A stretch of 64,000 nucleotides of DNA from assembly GCA_008375315.1 (NCBI GenBank), contig CP032507.1, positions 620,001 to 684,000 on the forward strand, given 5' to 3'. Below are positions 51,321 to 60,264 of this stretch, in pieces. A model generated the notes under the pieces. The model searched no databases and was not told where the DNA came from. It worked only from the letters and a program-made list of their open reading frames with translations. The stretch is from Ectothiorhodospiraceae bacterium BW-2. Lineage in GTDB: Bacteria > Pseudomonadota > Gammaproteobacteria > Thiohalomonadales > Thiohalomonadaceae. Numbering within the stretch: position 1 is the stretch's first letter; each line of letters starts with the position of its first letter. A program made the position numbers and the translations under genes.

Positions 51321-52442
51321 ATGAGTGTAGCAGTCAATAGTTATAATGAGTGGTCGCCCTTAAAAGAGGTCATTGTAGGTTCCGCCTACAATTATACCTT
51401 ACCGCCGATAGACCAATCCTTCAAACTGTTCTATCACGACTTAATTCATCCTAACTACCCTCTTGAAACTCGGCGGGTTATTAAACAACAATATATCGAA
51501 GAGCTAGAGGAGGATATCACAGGTTTAGTCGCCACATTTGAGCAGCTAGGCGTTAAAGTACACCGGCCAACGCAGTTACCCGAGGCCTGCACTATCCGCA
51601 CCCCCTATTGGGAATCTACCGCGCTAGCCGCCCTCAATGTGCGAGATCAAGCGATTATTGCCGGTAATGAAATCATTGAAACCGCACCGATGTTACGCGC
51701 TAGATATTTTGAAAACGATCTACTCAAGCCTATTTTTTATGACTACTTCAAAGCGGGTTCAATGTGGACGCTAATGCCTAAACCGATGATGTTAGAAAAA
51801 TCGTTTGATCTATCCTATGTTGAGCATCCCGAGGAGTACATTAAAAACGCCTACAATGCGGATAATATCCCACGCGACTACCCGCAACCCTCCTCCCCTT
51901 ATGACATTGGGTATGAGATGTTATTTGACGGCGCACAGTGTATGCGTTTTGGTGAAGATTGGATCGTTGATGTCTCTAATCAAAATCATGAATTGGGCTT
52001 TCAATGGTTACAACGACATTTTGAAGGCAAAATCAGAGTGCATAAACTGGATAAAATTACCGATAATCATATTGATACGACGGTCATTCCACTACGCCCC
52101 GGCACACTCTTGATGCGCTCTCCCAATGATGTCAAAAAATTACCTGCCGCGCTGCAAAAATGGGATATTATCTATGTGCCACAACCGAGCATGAAAAACT
52201 TTCCTAACTATGAAAAGGATGATTTGGTTTTATCCAGTAACTTAATTGATGCCAATGTTTTCTCCGTTGATGGCGATAAGTTGATTGTCAACTCTTTGTA
52301 TCCTGAGTTAATTAAGCTATTGGAGCAGCATAAGTTCACCCCTATTCCTGTGCAACACCGTCACCGCCAATTAGTCAGCGGTGGATTTCACTGCTTTACC
52401 CTCGATACGGTGCGAGAGGGTGGATTAGAAAGGTATTTCTAG
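51321..52442 (+). CDS. Amidinotransferase (arginine-dependent, AGAT/CyrA/SxtG-like)
   Basis: 373 aa. The catalytic triad of L-arginine:glycine amidinotransferases can be placed: Asp204 in MLFDGAQCMRFGED, His250 in DNHIDTTVIPLRPG and nucleophile Cys358 in SGGFHCFTLDT. The fold-typical N-terminus (VAVNSYNEWSPLKEVIVG) is intact. It transfers an amidino group from arginine to an amine, the step seen in saxitoxin and cylindrospermopsin biosynthesis as well as creatine. It is A/T-rich (a 60-base stretch at 52201 has 18 G or C). The last 365 bases are duplicated at 57149. Confidence 0.9.
   Translation: MSVAVNSYNEWSPLKEVIVGSAYNYTLPPIDQSFKLFYHDLIHPNYPLETRRVIKQQYIEELEEDITGLVATFEQLGVKVHRPTQLPEACTIRTPYWESTALAALNVRDQAIIAGNEIIETAPMLRARYFENDLLKPIFYDYFKAGSMWTLMPKPMMLEKSFDLSYVEHPEEYIKNAYNADNIPRDYPQPSSPYDIGYEMLFDGAQCMRFGEDWIVDVSNQNHELGFQWLQRHFEGKIRVHKLDKITDNHIDTTVIPLRPGTLLMRSPNDVKKLPAALQKWDIIYVPQPSMKNFPNYEKDDLVLSSNLIDANVFSVDGDKLIVNSLYPELIKLLEQHKFTPIPVQHRHRQLVSGGFHCFTLDTVREGGLERYF
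52078..52442 (+). repeat. Direct repeat, left copy (amidinotransferase 3' end)
   Basis: From codon 253 to the stop of the amidinotransferase. Nearly identical to 57149-57513, offset exactly 5071 bases, with only about three base differences noticed. Homology starts at CGACGGTCATT and stops at the stop codon. Confidence 0.9.
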
Positions 52443-52463
52443 GCCTTTAATTACCCTCATCCT

Positions 52464-52871
52464 ATGAAATCAAATACCCTCTATCTGGCCGCCGCAATCC
52501 TCGGAGCTTTTGCTGTTGCTTTGGGAGCCTTCGGCGCTCATGCGTTAAAAAACGCGCTCACGCCTGATCAGTTAGCCATTTGGCGCACTGCTGTTGATTA
52601 TCAGTTCTACCACATTCCGGCAATTCTGTTCTGTGGTTACTTGGTTGAGCAGGGCAAGCTGTTTGGCCGGATAGCTGGACTTCTGTTCATCGCCGGTATT
52701 CTGTTGTTCAGCGGCTCGCTTTACCTGATGGTGCTGCTGCAGCTGCCGATGCTGGGAATGGTTACCCCAATAGGGGGTGTCATGCTCATTATTGGCTGGC
52801 TGACTTTGGGTTATCGGTTGATTCGGTCTGAGCGGGCGTCGCCTCATCATCTTTTGAGCAGAAAAAGATAA
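52464..52871 (+). CDS. DUF423 family membrane protein (YgdD-like)
   Basis: 135 aa with four predicted membrane helices. LGAFAVALGAFGAHALKN at the N-terminus, then VDYQFYHIPAILF and a final hydrophobic hairpin (LMVLLQLPMLGMVTPIGG), identify DUF423. Function unknown. It starts 21 bases after the amidinotransferase and in the same direction, so it might be read from the same promoter, but it lies inside the stretch bounded by the duplication and may have arrived later. Confidence 0.85.
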   Translation: MKSNTLYLAAAILGAFAVALGAFGAHALKNALTPDQLAIWRTAVDYQFYHIPAILFCGYLVEQGKLFGRIAGLLFIAGILLFSGSLYLMVLLQLPMLGMVTPIGGVMLIIGWLTLGYRLIRSERASPHHLLSRKR

Positions 52872-52949
52872 TTTTATCGGGATTTAGTGACTCAATTGCC
52901 GTCATCAGTGGCTTATGGCTTCCGCGGCCTGACGCCAGATAGCTTCTAA

Positions 52950-54209
52950 TGTAACCGTTCAGTCCCCCCCCTGTTGCCAAGTCAAATGTAATATGATTGA
53001 ATAGCACATACGCAACTCACTGACCCACGGACAACGAATGCAACTCACCGATCACGATCTAAAGCAACTCGATAAGGAGAAGCTGGACAGCCTTCCTGAA
53101 GAGTCGCTACGCTCGTTATCGGCTAAATTGCTCACTGATCTAAAAGAAGCCAGAGAACAGCTCGGTCAAAATCCACAAAACAGCTCCCGTCCGTCAGGAG
53201 CGATGCCTCCATGGTTTAGTAACGACACAGATAAGGATGAAGCCAATGAAGAAGAATCAGATTCATCCGATGCCAACGAGCCAATGCTGAAAGAGAGCGA
53301 GTCAGCTCAACATGACAGCGATGATCCTGACCCTAGCAAAGATACACCTTCTGATGCAGAAGACAAAACAACGGAACCCACTGGAAAGGATGAGCCACCC
53401 CCAAGAAATCCGGGTCGTCAACCGGGTAGTCAAGGCTATGGCCGTCAACAAGTTTTACCGACTGACAAAATAGAACATCACTTTGTGGGCCACTGCCACT
53501 GTTGCGGCAAAAAGATGAACGAGGCTGAGTTCCCAAGTCAGGCGTATACCGCCTATTATGAAATAGATATTCTGATTCAGACTGATAGCAGAGCCGGATT
53601 AACGCTCCAACAAACCAAGCATATGTGCTATGAGAGTCAGTGCAGTTGTGGCCATACCAGTCAATACCGCCCGTTTGTTGAAGAGGCAAATGAAACTTGG
53701 CAGGTGGCTATCAAAGAGCGACACCTAGTCGGTCCCACTCTGGCATCGATGATCATTTTTCTGGCGGTTCGGATGCGGTTATCCCGTCGTCGTGTTGTTG
53801 AGTTTTTTCAGACATGGTTTGGCCTGAAGCTCTCTGTTGGCCTCATTCAGCAGACGATAACTGAAGGTGCCCGCTGCCTTGAACCGGTCGAGGAAGAGAT
53901 TATCGAGTCGGTGGTCAAATCAGAACTGCTCCATATTGATGAAACTTCATGGCCTCAGGCAGCTCAGAAGCTCTGGCTATGGGTTGTGGTTGGCATGAGC
54001 GCTACATGGTATACCATTGGTACGCGCGGACGGTCGGCGATTGAACGCATTTTGTTCAGCGACCGGTTTGACGGCTGGTTGATGAGTGATGGCTGGCACA
54101 TCTATCGTGAGTACTATAAGCGACTTCGTTGCTTGGCGCATTTGGAAAGGAAAGCGATAGGATTGGCACAAAGTCTTGATCCGGATGCCGCAAAATTTGG
54201 CAAAAAAGC
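52950..54209 (+). mobile_element. Truncated IS66-family element (ISBst12-like)
   Basis: The left end TGTAACCGTTCAGTCCCCCC at 52950 resembles IS66-family termini. The element runs through a TnpC-type transposase frame and is cut at 54209 by the next IS. The right end is missing. No tnpA or tnpB is present, as in the single-gene branch of the family. Confidence 0.65.
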
Positions 54210-54282
54210 GGGCTCCCTTCAAAATCCCCCTAAAGTGGTTGACAGTTCAAAACACGACGCAAGCGAAGCTGTCGGCGCCTGA
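53038..54282 (+). pseudogene. IS66 transposase, C-terminally truncated
   Basis: The 414-codon frame starts normally. An N-terminal helical leader (residues 1-45) is followed by an acidic linker, a zinc-finger-like block (HCHCCGKK ... SQCSCGH) and the start of the DDE domain (LLHIDETSWP and LMSDGWHIY, two of the three acidic residues). After AAKFGKKA (about residue 391) the frame runs into the neighbouring IS and ends in unrelated residues, so the last third, including the catalytic Glu, is lost. It cannot transpose. Confidence 0.85.
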
Positions 54283-55928
54283 AGCACAAACAGGCGCCGC
54301 CAAAGGCAAATAAGATTGAGGCTGGGATTAACTGCTGACGGAGGTGTCAGCCGCTTTCGCCAGCAACTTATACCATGGTTCTTCGGGTTCAGTTCCGGTT
54401 AAGATACCGATAGGCGAGCGTCCTTTTCGTTTACCGTCATGAAATTGATGATGGTTAAAGTAAAACATAAACAGATTGAGCTGCTCTTGGGAGATATTGC
54501 CCCGACAAGCATTTAGAGTCAGACGGAGCGATGAGTTAACCATTTCCACTAATGAAGAACTTCTGACCAATCCATCGAACTGCTCAAATAGCTCTTCAAT
54601 TAAGGCCGGAGCTTCCTTTTCAGGGAGCAGATTTTCAGCAGCTTCCAGCCAAAATTGAGACTCGGCCTGATGAAAAGCTGCCCCCTTCCCTTTATGCTGA
54701 TGAGATTGGTGTGCGTGTTGCCAAGCCAACGATAGATAGCACAATGTCGTCTCGGGAACCCGCTTAGTCCATTCGGGCCATATCTCTTCCAGCCATTGAT
54801 AGCACATACAAATATCATCGATATGGCCACGTACCTTAGCCACTTCCTGATTCAGAGTGGGCCATTCGATTTCATCCAGCAAATCAAATAGCACAGACAA
54901 CTCCTCTTTGACCGTGTAGGAAAACCGTGGCACGCCATTGCTAAGGTTAAAAAAATAGAGTGACGGAAATAGTAGTGATAGACAATCATTCAGCTGATCG
55001 TAGCGGTTAATCTTAGCCTCACAATCTTGGTGTGCCAGTTCCAGTTTCAGGGACTGTTTTTGCATGGCCTTCTCAGAGCGTCTATTCAGAAAAACCTGTT
55101 CTCTTTTATATTCATCCTCAATAGCCGCATAGGCTTGCCGTTCGGCACGAAACAGAAGATTGACTAGCTGCCGAAATTCATGGAAGTGATCGGAGCACCA
55201 ATTTAAATCGCGGTTAAATGCCGAATACCCCTCAGTGATACCCTTTGCACGGTCACTGCAAAGGCCTAACGAGCCTATCTGATTCGCTTCGATCAAACGA
55301 AAATGGTTTTCCCAAGTCACCGCTTGGCGATTATCCGCTAAATCAATGCGCAAAATAGCTGTGCTCACCGGGTCTATCGTAATCAGAATAGGATGACCAT
55401 TGGCAAAAATTTCATCGGATAACCAGAATGTCATGAGCTGTTGTTTTGGCTGTAAAGCGTTAGCCACAGCCCTGCCGATTGCCGTCAGGCGCTGACTCAC
55501 TGTACCGACTGAGTTATTCTTCTCATATCCAAGCCCGATTAATATATCGCTGATGCTCTGAATAGAGGCGCGCCCTTCCAGCCGCAATAACAGGATGACT
55601 TCGTTCTCTGTGAGACGGTTGTCTGTGGGGACAATATCTACTGCCGAGAAGAGCTCCTGTAGCACCAGCATCGTTCTAGCTATCCAGTGGTAAAGCAGCG
55701 TCCTTGATATCTGATACTGATAGGCTAAGTGACTGCGAGCTCCATAGATGCCTGCACTCAGGATAGCTTCAAGGGTAATCTGAATCCGTACCTCTGGCGT
55801 CAGATCGCTACGACGGTGAAATTTCATCGGCTTATCCTCCTCGTTTGATTGCAAACTGTTTCGGAAGAAATTATGCCTCAAATACGCTTGCTACAGCGAA
55901 ACTGTCAACCGGTGATTGAAGGGAGCCC
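54210..55928 (-). mobile_element. Apparently complete insertion sequence with 13-bp terminal inverted repeats
   Basis: GGGCTCCCTTCAA at 54210-54222 is repeated perfectly in inverse at 55916-55928. Both ends also carry a second shared block (GGTTGACAGTT) a little further in. One transposase gene lies between. I find no target duplication, and the DNA on each side belongs to two different broken elements. A deletion or recombination next to the IS would explain that. Confidence 0.8.
54328..55827 (-). CDS. Transposase of an unassigned IS family
   Basis: 499 aa from the ATG at 55827, chosen because AGGAGG lies 8 bases upstream. The frame is open to 55881. An N-terminal helix-turn-helix (SHLAYQYQISRTLLYHWIA) is followed by a possible DDE core: Asp in ILITIDPVSTAILRI, Asp in LCSDRAKGI and Glu in LVEMVNSSLR. 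The C-terminal region resembles IS66 and ISL3 ends (FNHHQFHDGKRKGRSPIGIL). I do not recognise the family. It looks intact. Confidence 0.75.
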   Translation of the reverse strand: MKFHRRSDLTPEVRIQITLEAILSAGIYGARSHLAYQYQISRTLLYHWIARTMLVLQELFSAVDIVPTDNRLTENEVILLLRLEGRASIQSISDILIGLGYEKNNSVGTVSQRLTAIGRAVANALQPKQQLMTFWLSDEIFANGHPILITIDPVSTAILRIDLADNRQAVTWENHFRLIEANQIGSLGLCSDRAKGITEGYSAFNRDLNWCSDHFHEFRQLVNLLFRAERQAYAAIEDEYKREQVFLNRRSEKAMQKQSLKLELAHQDCEAKINRYDQLNDCLSLLFPSLYFFNLSNGVPRFSYTVKEELSVLFDLLDEIEWPTLNQEVAKVRGHIDDICMCYQWLEEIWPEWTKRVPETTLCYLSLAWQHAHQSHQHKGKGAAFHQAESQFWLEAAENLLPEKEAPALIEELFEQFDGLVRSSSLVEMVNSSLRLTLNACRGNISQEQLNLFMFYFNHHQFHDGKRKGRSPIGILTGTEPEEPWYKLLAKAADTSVSS

Positions 55929-56150
55929 CAAGCCATATGTTTTTTTACCCGATTTCGTGACCACAACATCATCCGCAGCCATCACCCATTCTGGATCCTC
56001 TCCTAAAAGATGACCCTGAAACAGCGACCAATTCAGTTGCGGCCAATTAATCGTGCTATGAAAAAAACGCTGAAGTGTACGATAACTCCCCCCTCGACCG
56101 CTCCAACGGGAAAGTCCCAACATGGTAACTCGGCCTGTCATCGACAGCCT
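55929..56150 (-). pseudogene. IS701-like transposase fragment
   Basis: About 75 codons: TGRVTMLGLSRWSGRGGSY, then a HLLGEDPEWVMAADD block, resemble the N-terminal region of IS701/DDE_5 transposases. A stop codon (TGA) lies just upstream, and the downstream end is cut at KKTYGLG by the neighbouring IS at 55928. Both ends are lost. Confidence 0.72.
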
Positions 56151-56233
56151 GGAGCATCAAGGGGTTATCGCGGGTAGTCAAACTCAGCCTATTCATAGCG
56201 CGCCCAGATGAATTTGTCCGGCATTTTGTTGAA

Positions 56234-56524
56234 TTATATACCCACTGCTATGAGAGGTTTAACATGATGTTCAGGCTTATGGGCCGACAAGTCGTGGGTC
56301 GATTGTAGGTTTAACCAAAACTCAGGTGATGTATTGAAAGCTTCGGAAAATAACCAAGCAGTGTCTGGCGTGATACCACGTTTACCACGCACAATTTCAT
56401 TTACACGTTGAACCGGTATACCCAAATGAGAAGCTAATGCTTTTTGGGTAATTTCAAGAGGCTCAAGAAACTCTTTTAGTAATATGACACCCGGATGTGT
56501 TGAAGTTCTATTCGTTGGAATCAT
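56234..56524 (-). CDS. higA: HigA-type antitoxin
   Basis: 96 aa. The N-terminal THPGVILLKEFLEPLEITQ and helix-turn-helix KALASHLGIPVQRVNEIVRG are the VapI/HigA signature. WLFSEAFNTSPEFWLNLQ follows. It lies downstream of higB with a 14-base gap, the usual toxin-first order. HigA binds HigB and represses the operon. Confidence 0.9.
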   Translation of the reverse strand: MIPTNRTSTHPGVILLKEFLEPLEITQKALASHLGIPVQRVNEIVRGKRGITPDTAWLFSEAFNTSPEFWLNLQSTHDLSAHKPEHHVKPLIAVGI

Positions 56525-56538
56525 ACATCACCTTTCTA

Positions 56539-56829
56539 TTAGTGATAGTCCATGATTTTTACATCATGAGCCGAATTCGCTTTCCAGAGGAAAACAATAC
56601 GCCATTGATTGTTTATTCGGATGCTATGAAACCCCTTGAGATCACCTTTGAGTGGTTCCAACTTATTTCCGGGTGGAGATTTTAGGTCGTCCAGGTTTTG
56701 AGCTGCATTAATAATGTCCAGCTTATACAGCGCCACTTCATGAATCTGATTGGGCAGCTTCCTGACTTTACTGCTGGAGATGCCGTGGAAGAGGTCTGAA
56801 GTCGCCTTATCACCAAATGAAACAATCAT
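56539..56829 (-). CDS. higB: HigB-type ribosome-dependent toxin
   Basis: 96 aa from the ATG at 56829; an upstream ATG at 56865 would add 12 unrelated residues. [23 protein letters not shown]-like [27 protein letters not shown] and [16 protein letters not shown] are typical of HigB/RelE-fold mRNA interferases. It cuts mRNA on the ribosome. The HigA gene is 14 bases downstream. Its 5' flank abuts a recombinase fragment on the other strand. Confidence 0.9.
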   Translation of the reverse strand: MIVSFGDKATSDLFHGISSSKVRKLPNQIHEVALYKLDIINAAQNLDDLKSPPGNKLEPLKGDLKGFHSIRINNQWRIVFLWKANSAHDVKIMDYH

Positions 56830-56838
56830 GATTTCTAT

Positions 56839-57054
56839 GTTAACGTATTCACGGAAGCCATGCAATTATTCTTTCTCAAGTTCTACTATCAGCATGTCCT
56901 GCACAAACCTTGGGTCAATGTTGACCTGATTAAGCCACCCAAGGCTGTGCGACTGCCTGATGTCGTTACCGTTGAAGAGGCGGCACAGCTGTTCATGGCA
57001 ACCAACAAACTGTGCTATCGTGTCTTTGCCTGCTTCTTAAATTCATCAGGATAG
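56839..57054 (+). pseudogene. Tyrosine recombinase fragment
   Basis: The frame gives FFLKFYYQHVLHKPWVNVDL and PKAVRLPDVVTVEEAAQLFM, a good match to the end of the SAM-like N-terminal domain and the start of the catalytic domain in XerD-like integrases associated with mobile elements. It stops resembling the family after YRVF near 57027 and lacks the catalytic Arg, His and Tyr. Confidence 0.68.
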
Positions 57055-57148
57055 ATTTTTACAGAATTACTCATTTTTCAACACCTCATATTGAGCCAAT
57101 TTATCTCAAATTTAGTGTCCGGAATAGTGTAGCCACATCACCCTTGGG

Positions 57149-57513
57149 CGACGGTCATTCCACTACGCCCCGGCACACTCTTGATGCGCTCTCCCGATGA
57201 TGTCAAAAAATTACCTGCCGCGCTGCAAAAATGGGATATTATCTATGTGCCACAACCGAGCATGAAAAACTTTCCTAACTATGAAAAGGATGATTTGGTT
57301 TTATCCAGCAACTTAATTGATGCCAATGTTTTCTCCGTTGATGGCGATAAGTTGATTGTCAACTCTTTGTATCCTGAGTTAATTAAGCTATTGGAGCAGC
57401 ATAAGTTCACCCCTATTCCTGTGCAACACCGTCACCGCCAATTAGTCAGCGGTGGATTTCACTGCTTTACCCTCGATACGGTGCGAGAGGGTGGATTAGA
57501 AAGATATTTCTAG
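57149..57513 (+). pseudogene. Duplicated 3' end of the amidinotransferase gene
   Basis: 121 codons from residue 253 to the stop, nearly identical to 52078-52442. It keeps the Cys nucleophile region but lacks Asp204 and His250, so it cannot be active even if translated; a TTG at 57181 opens the longest frame. The stop codon is nested with that of the convergent phosphatase gene (CTAG at 57510-57513). It marks the right border of the mobile stretch. Confidence 0.9.
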
Positions 57514-58685
57514 TGTTTAAACTCCAGCAGCGTCATATCGTCCTGTCGCTCCCCGACGTGGCTAAAGCACTCCACCTCTTTAATCACCCTATCAAAGCGC
57601 TCGGCTAGCGGGTAGCGCTGCAGTACCTGCTGTAGCCGGTTCTCACCAAACATCTCCCCGCTCTCGGCGCCGATACCGGCCTCAGTCAAGCCATCGGTAA
57701 AGGCGTAGAGCGCCTCCCCAGCGGCGAGTTGTAGCGTTTGGGTGCGATAGTTCGCCGCCTCCATGGCGACAATCCCTAACATCAACTGGGTTGACGCCAG
57801 CTCACCTTTCATCCGATTGTCGTCACCAAGATAGTAGAGCGCCGGCAGACCGGCGTTAATCACCTGCAACGAACTATCGTTTAGGTTAAATTCGACAAAA
57901 ACCGCCGCACAAAAGATCTGTGTCGGCAAAATCCGCAGCAAGCGGTTATTGACCTCGGCGGCAATCGCCTCCAGAGTTAGCTGCTGCGCGACTAGCTCCC
58001 CAAATATCTGCATCATCGGCAAAGTGCCGATCGCTGCGGCTAGGCCATGGCCAGTAAAGTCCCCTAGCATCACCTGATAGCACTGCTCACTCTTCGCTCG
58101 TACCAAAATAAAGTCGCCACTACTGAGCGCAACCGGAGAGAGATAGGAGCGAATTTGATCAATCTGTAGCTCCTGTTGTATCAGAAGCTGGCGCAAAATC
58201 TTTTCGGTAGTCTGATGCTCCTGCTGTAGCAGGGCGTGAAACTGATCTAGCTTCTCCTTCTCCGCCTGTAGGTCGCGGTAGAGCTGACGAGTACGCATCG
58301 CCGCACGAATTTTGGCCTTCAGGACGGTAAAGTGGATCGGTTTGGAGAGAAAATCGTCACCGCCGCTCTCGATCGCCTCAATCATGTCGCTCTCTGAGGT
58401 GTGGGTGGTGATAAATAGAATCGGAATATAGTGACGACTAGAGTGCGATTTAATCTGTCGCGCCGCCTCAAACCCACTCATCACCGGCATGAAGAGATCC
58501 ATGAGCACGACATCGGGGTGGTGCTGCTGATAACACTCAACCCCCTGTAGCCCATTTTCTGCCTGTAGTACCTCATACCCCTCATCCCGCAGCATCGTGG
58601 CTAACAGTAACCGATTAGCCCGTTCATCATCGACAATGAGCACTCGGCCTAGAGGTAGAGGCAGCGGCTGTGCCGAACTATCCAT
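57510..58685 (-). CDS. Receiver-SpoIIE/PP2C phosphatase response regulator
   Basis: 391 aa from the ATG at 58685; a TTG at 58709 is less likely. Receiver domain at about 12-130 (LIVDDERANR, Asp in VLMDLFMPVMSG, Lys in LSKPIH), then a coiled coil to about 175 and a SpoIIE/RsbU-type phosphatase (LGDFTGHGLAAAIGTLPMM, YAFTDGLTEAG, RQDDMTLLEF). Such proteins dephosphorylate a STAS anti-sigma-factor antagonist, and the STAS gene is immediately upstream, overlapping by 8 bases. Sits at the end of the chemotaxis operon. Confidence 0.9.
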   Translation of the reverse strand: MDSSAQPLPLPLGRVLIVDDERANRLLLATMLRDEGYEVLQAENGLQGVECYQQHHPDVVLMDLFMPVMSGFEAARQIKSHSSRHYIPILFITTHTSESDMIEAIESGGDDFLSKPIHFTVLKAKIRAAMRTRQLYRDLQAEKEKLDQFHALLQQEHQTTEKILRQLLIQQELQIDQIRSYLSPVALSSGDFILVRAKSEQCYQVMLGDFTGHGLAAAIGTLPMMQIFGELVAQQLTLEAIAAEVNNRLLRILPTQIFCAAVFVEFNLNDSSLQVINAGLPALYYLGDDNRMKGELASTQLMLGIVAMEAANYRTQTLQLAAGEALYAFTDGLTEAGIGAESGEMFGENRLQQVLQRYPLAERFDRVIKEVECFSHVGERQDDMTLLEFKH

Positions 58686-58989
58686 TTTCAATCGTAAAGA
58701 GCTGATCAAAATTGGAGATACGCAAAATCTTCATTAGCTCCGGTTTAACTTTACGCAAAATCAGCCGACTAGTCTCGCCGCCACTATGCTCCCTTAGCAG
58801 CAGTAACATACCTAACGCCGAGCTATCCATGTAGGTGGTATTCTCTAGGTTAATCACATAGGTGCTATTAGCCCCGTCTGTCGAGGTATAGCAGTCCCGA
58901 AACTCTCGATGGACTCTAAAGTCGAATCGTTGACCGACATGAATCGTCAGCTGCTTATTCGAAGTATCGAGTTGACTCTGAATTGTCAT
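58678..58989 (-). CDS. STAS-domain anti-sigma factor antagonist
   Basis: 103 aa from the ATG at 58989, preceded by AGGAG with 6 bases between; the longer frame to 59040 lacks a ribosome site. The STAS signature YMDSSALGMLLLLRE contains the phosphorylatable Ser. It is the likely substrate of the SpoIIE-type phosphatase downstream, so the pair would form a partner-switching module. No anti-sigma kinase is visible in this window. Confidence 0.88.
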   Translation of the reverse strand: MTIQSQLDTSNKQLTIHVGQRFDFRVHREFRDCYTSTDGANSTYVINLENTTYMDSSALGMLLLLREHSGGETSRLILRKVKPELMKILRISNFDQLFTIENG

Positions 58990-59061
58990 GTTCCACTCCT
59001 CTATCTGGATAAAAGGGTTATGTTTAATCGACAGCCACATCGATGGCCGGTTATGATAGCG

Positions 59062-60249
59062 CTAAAAGAGATCAATCTCCCCCTCGTCCATTGAGGATTG
59101 GTGGGCTACCTTATAGACCTCTCGATCCATACTCTGTTTGAAGTTAACCAGCGATGACTCCATCTGAGCCATCACCGCCTGCTTCTGCTTATGAGTGACA
59201 GCCTGTGCTAACTCGCGGCTCTGGCGATGAAAGTGGTGCAGTAGCTCCTCTGAGTGGCAGATGCGGCCATTGATATGATCTAGTAGCTGCCGACCGATAT
59301 CTTCAAATTGTAGCGCCCTAATCGCCACACCCACCCCCTCATTTATCCGCTCCGAGATCGCTGAAAATTCACTGATCGTCTCATTAATCGTCGTATCGAG
59401 CTGGTTGATATCTCGCATAATTTTATCGACCTGCCCTTTCGCTTTCAGGGCAACATTCATATCTTGGCTCGCCATTTTGCCGATGGTACCTTTGGCGACA
59501 TTCACCGCCTCCATCGTCCGCTTGGTCTGCGTGGCGACATCGTCACTAAATTCGTTGGAGACGACCGACAGTCGCCGCACCTCATCGGCGACCACGGCAA
59601 AGCCTCGTCCCGACTCCCCTGCTCTAGCCGCTTCAATCGCCGCATTGAGGGCGAGCAGATTGGTCTGATCGGCAATTTTACGAATATTAGACTGGCGGGT
59701 GACAATCTCCGCCATCTGTTCGGCAATATCATCAATGTGGTGTACCGTCTGCACACTCTGGCGAGAGGTGGAGATGACAAGGTCGATAAAAAACTGCAGC
59801 GTCTCGCCCGTCAGCTCGACAAACTCTTTAATGTTGGCTGAGTGCTCCCCCTGTTGACTATCCCCCTGCATGACAGTAATTAGGTGGTGGGCTGCGGTAT
59901 GTTGCCTTGTCGCATCCTCCTGCAACGCACAGAAGCTCTGGTTTAGCTGCGCGACGGCATCGGCAATCACCCCCTTAACCTGCTCTAGCTCCTGTTTTAT
60001 TAAGGTTGTCTCTAGCACAAAGGCATCAAGATTGTGTTGCAATAGCCGCTGGAGCTGCTCGCTATCTTGCTCGCGCACGACGAGCTCCTGCTGTAGTTGC
60101 TGTTGCTGCTGTTGCTGCTGCCGTCGCTGCCAAAACCAGACTCCAAGCTGCGCTAACGCTAGCAGTACTAGCAATGACCAGTGCCCGTCGAGCAGCGCAG
60201 CGGCGCTAATCATTAGTGTCAAAAGGGGGAGGAGAGATGAGATAGACAT
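59062..60249 (-). CDS. Chemoreceptor with short N-terminal membrane anchor
   Basis: 395 aa. One or two membrane helices in the first 40 residues, then a Gln-rich coiled coil (residues 42-55, [11 protein letters not shown]), with no periplasmic domain of note. The signalling tip is conserved ([33 protein letters not shown]). A C-terminal tail of about 100 residues ([19 protein letters not shown]) may be an additional helical or zinc-binding (CZB-like) part. It probably senses a cytoplasmic or membrane-linked signal. cheB follows upstream by 15 bases. Confidence 0.86.
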   Translation of the reverse strand: MSISSLLPLLTLMISAAALLDGHWSLLVLLALAQLGVWFWQRRQQQQQQQQLQQELVVREQDSEQLQRLLQHNLDAFVLETTLIKQELEQVKGVIADAVAQLNQSFCALQEDATRQHTAAHHLITVMQGDSQQGEHSANIKEFVELTGETLQFFIDLVISTSRQSVQTVHHIDDIAEQMAEIVTRQSNIRKIADQTNLLALNAAIEAARAGESGRGFAVVADEVRRLSVVSNEFSDDVATQTKRTMEAVNVAKGTIGKMASQDMNVALKAKGQVDKIMRDINQLDTTINETISEFSAISERINEGVGVAIRALQFEDIGRQLLDHINGRICHSEELLHHFHRQSRELAQAVTHKQKQAVMAQMESSLVNFKQSMDREVYKVAHQSSMDEGEIDLF

Positions 60250-60264
60250 AGGTTATCGGTGGAA

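Noticed and set aside
46528..52442. Classical ectoine biosynthesis cluster
   Set aside because: Only an EctC homologue is present; there is no diaminobutyrate acetyltransferase (EctA) and the aminotransferase is of the class III semialdehyde-mutase-like type beside an NRPS and an amidinotransferase.
53333..53689. Minus-strand frame inside the IS66 transposase
   Set aside because: It is the antisense shadow of the transposase, without ribosome site or family likeness.
57055..57148. Possible IS end (GTGTCCGGAATAGTGTAGCC) between the recombinase scrap and the duplicated gene end
   Set aside because: Resembles an IS terminus but no partner end or transposase frame goes with it.
57181..57513. 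A separate small amidinotransferase-like gene
   Set aside because: It is the copied 3' end of the gene at 51321, lacks two of three catalytic residues and has only a TTG within the copied region as start.
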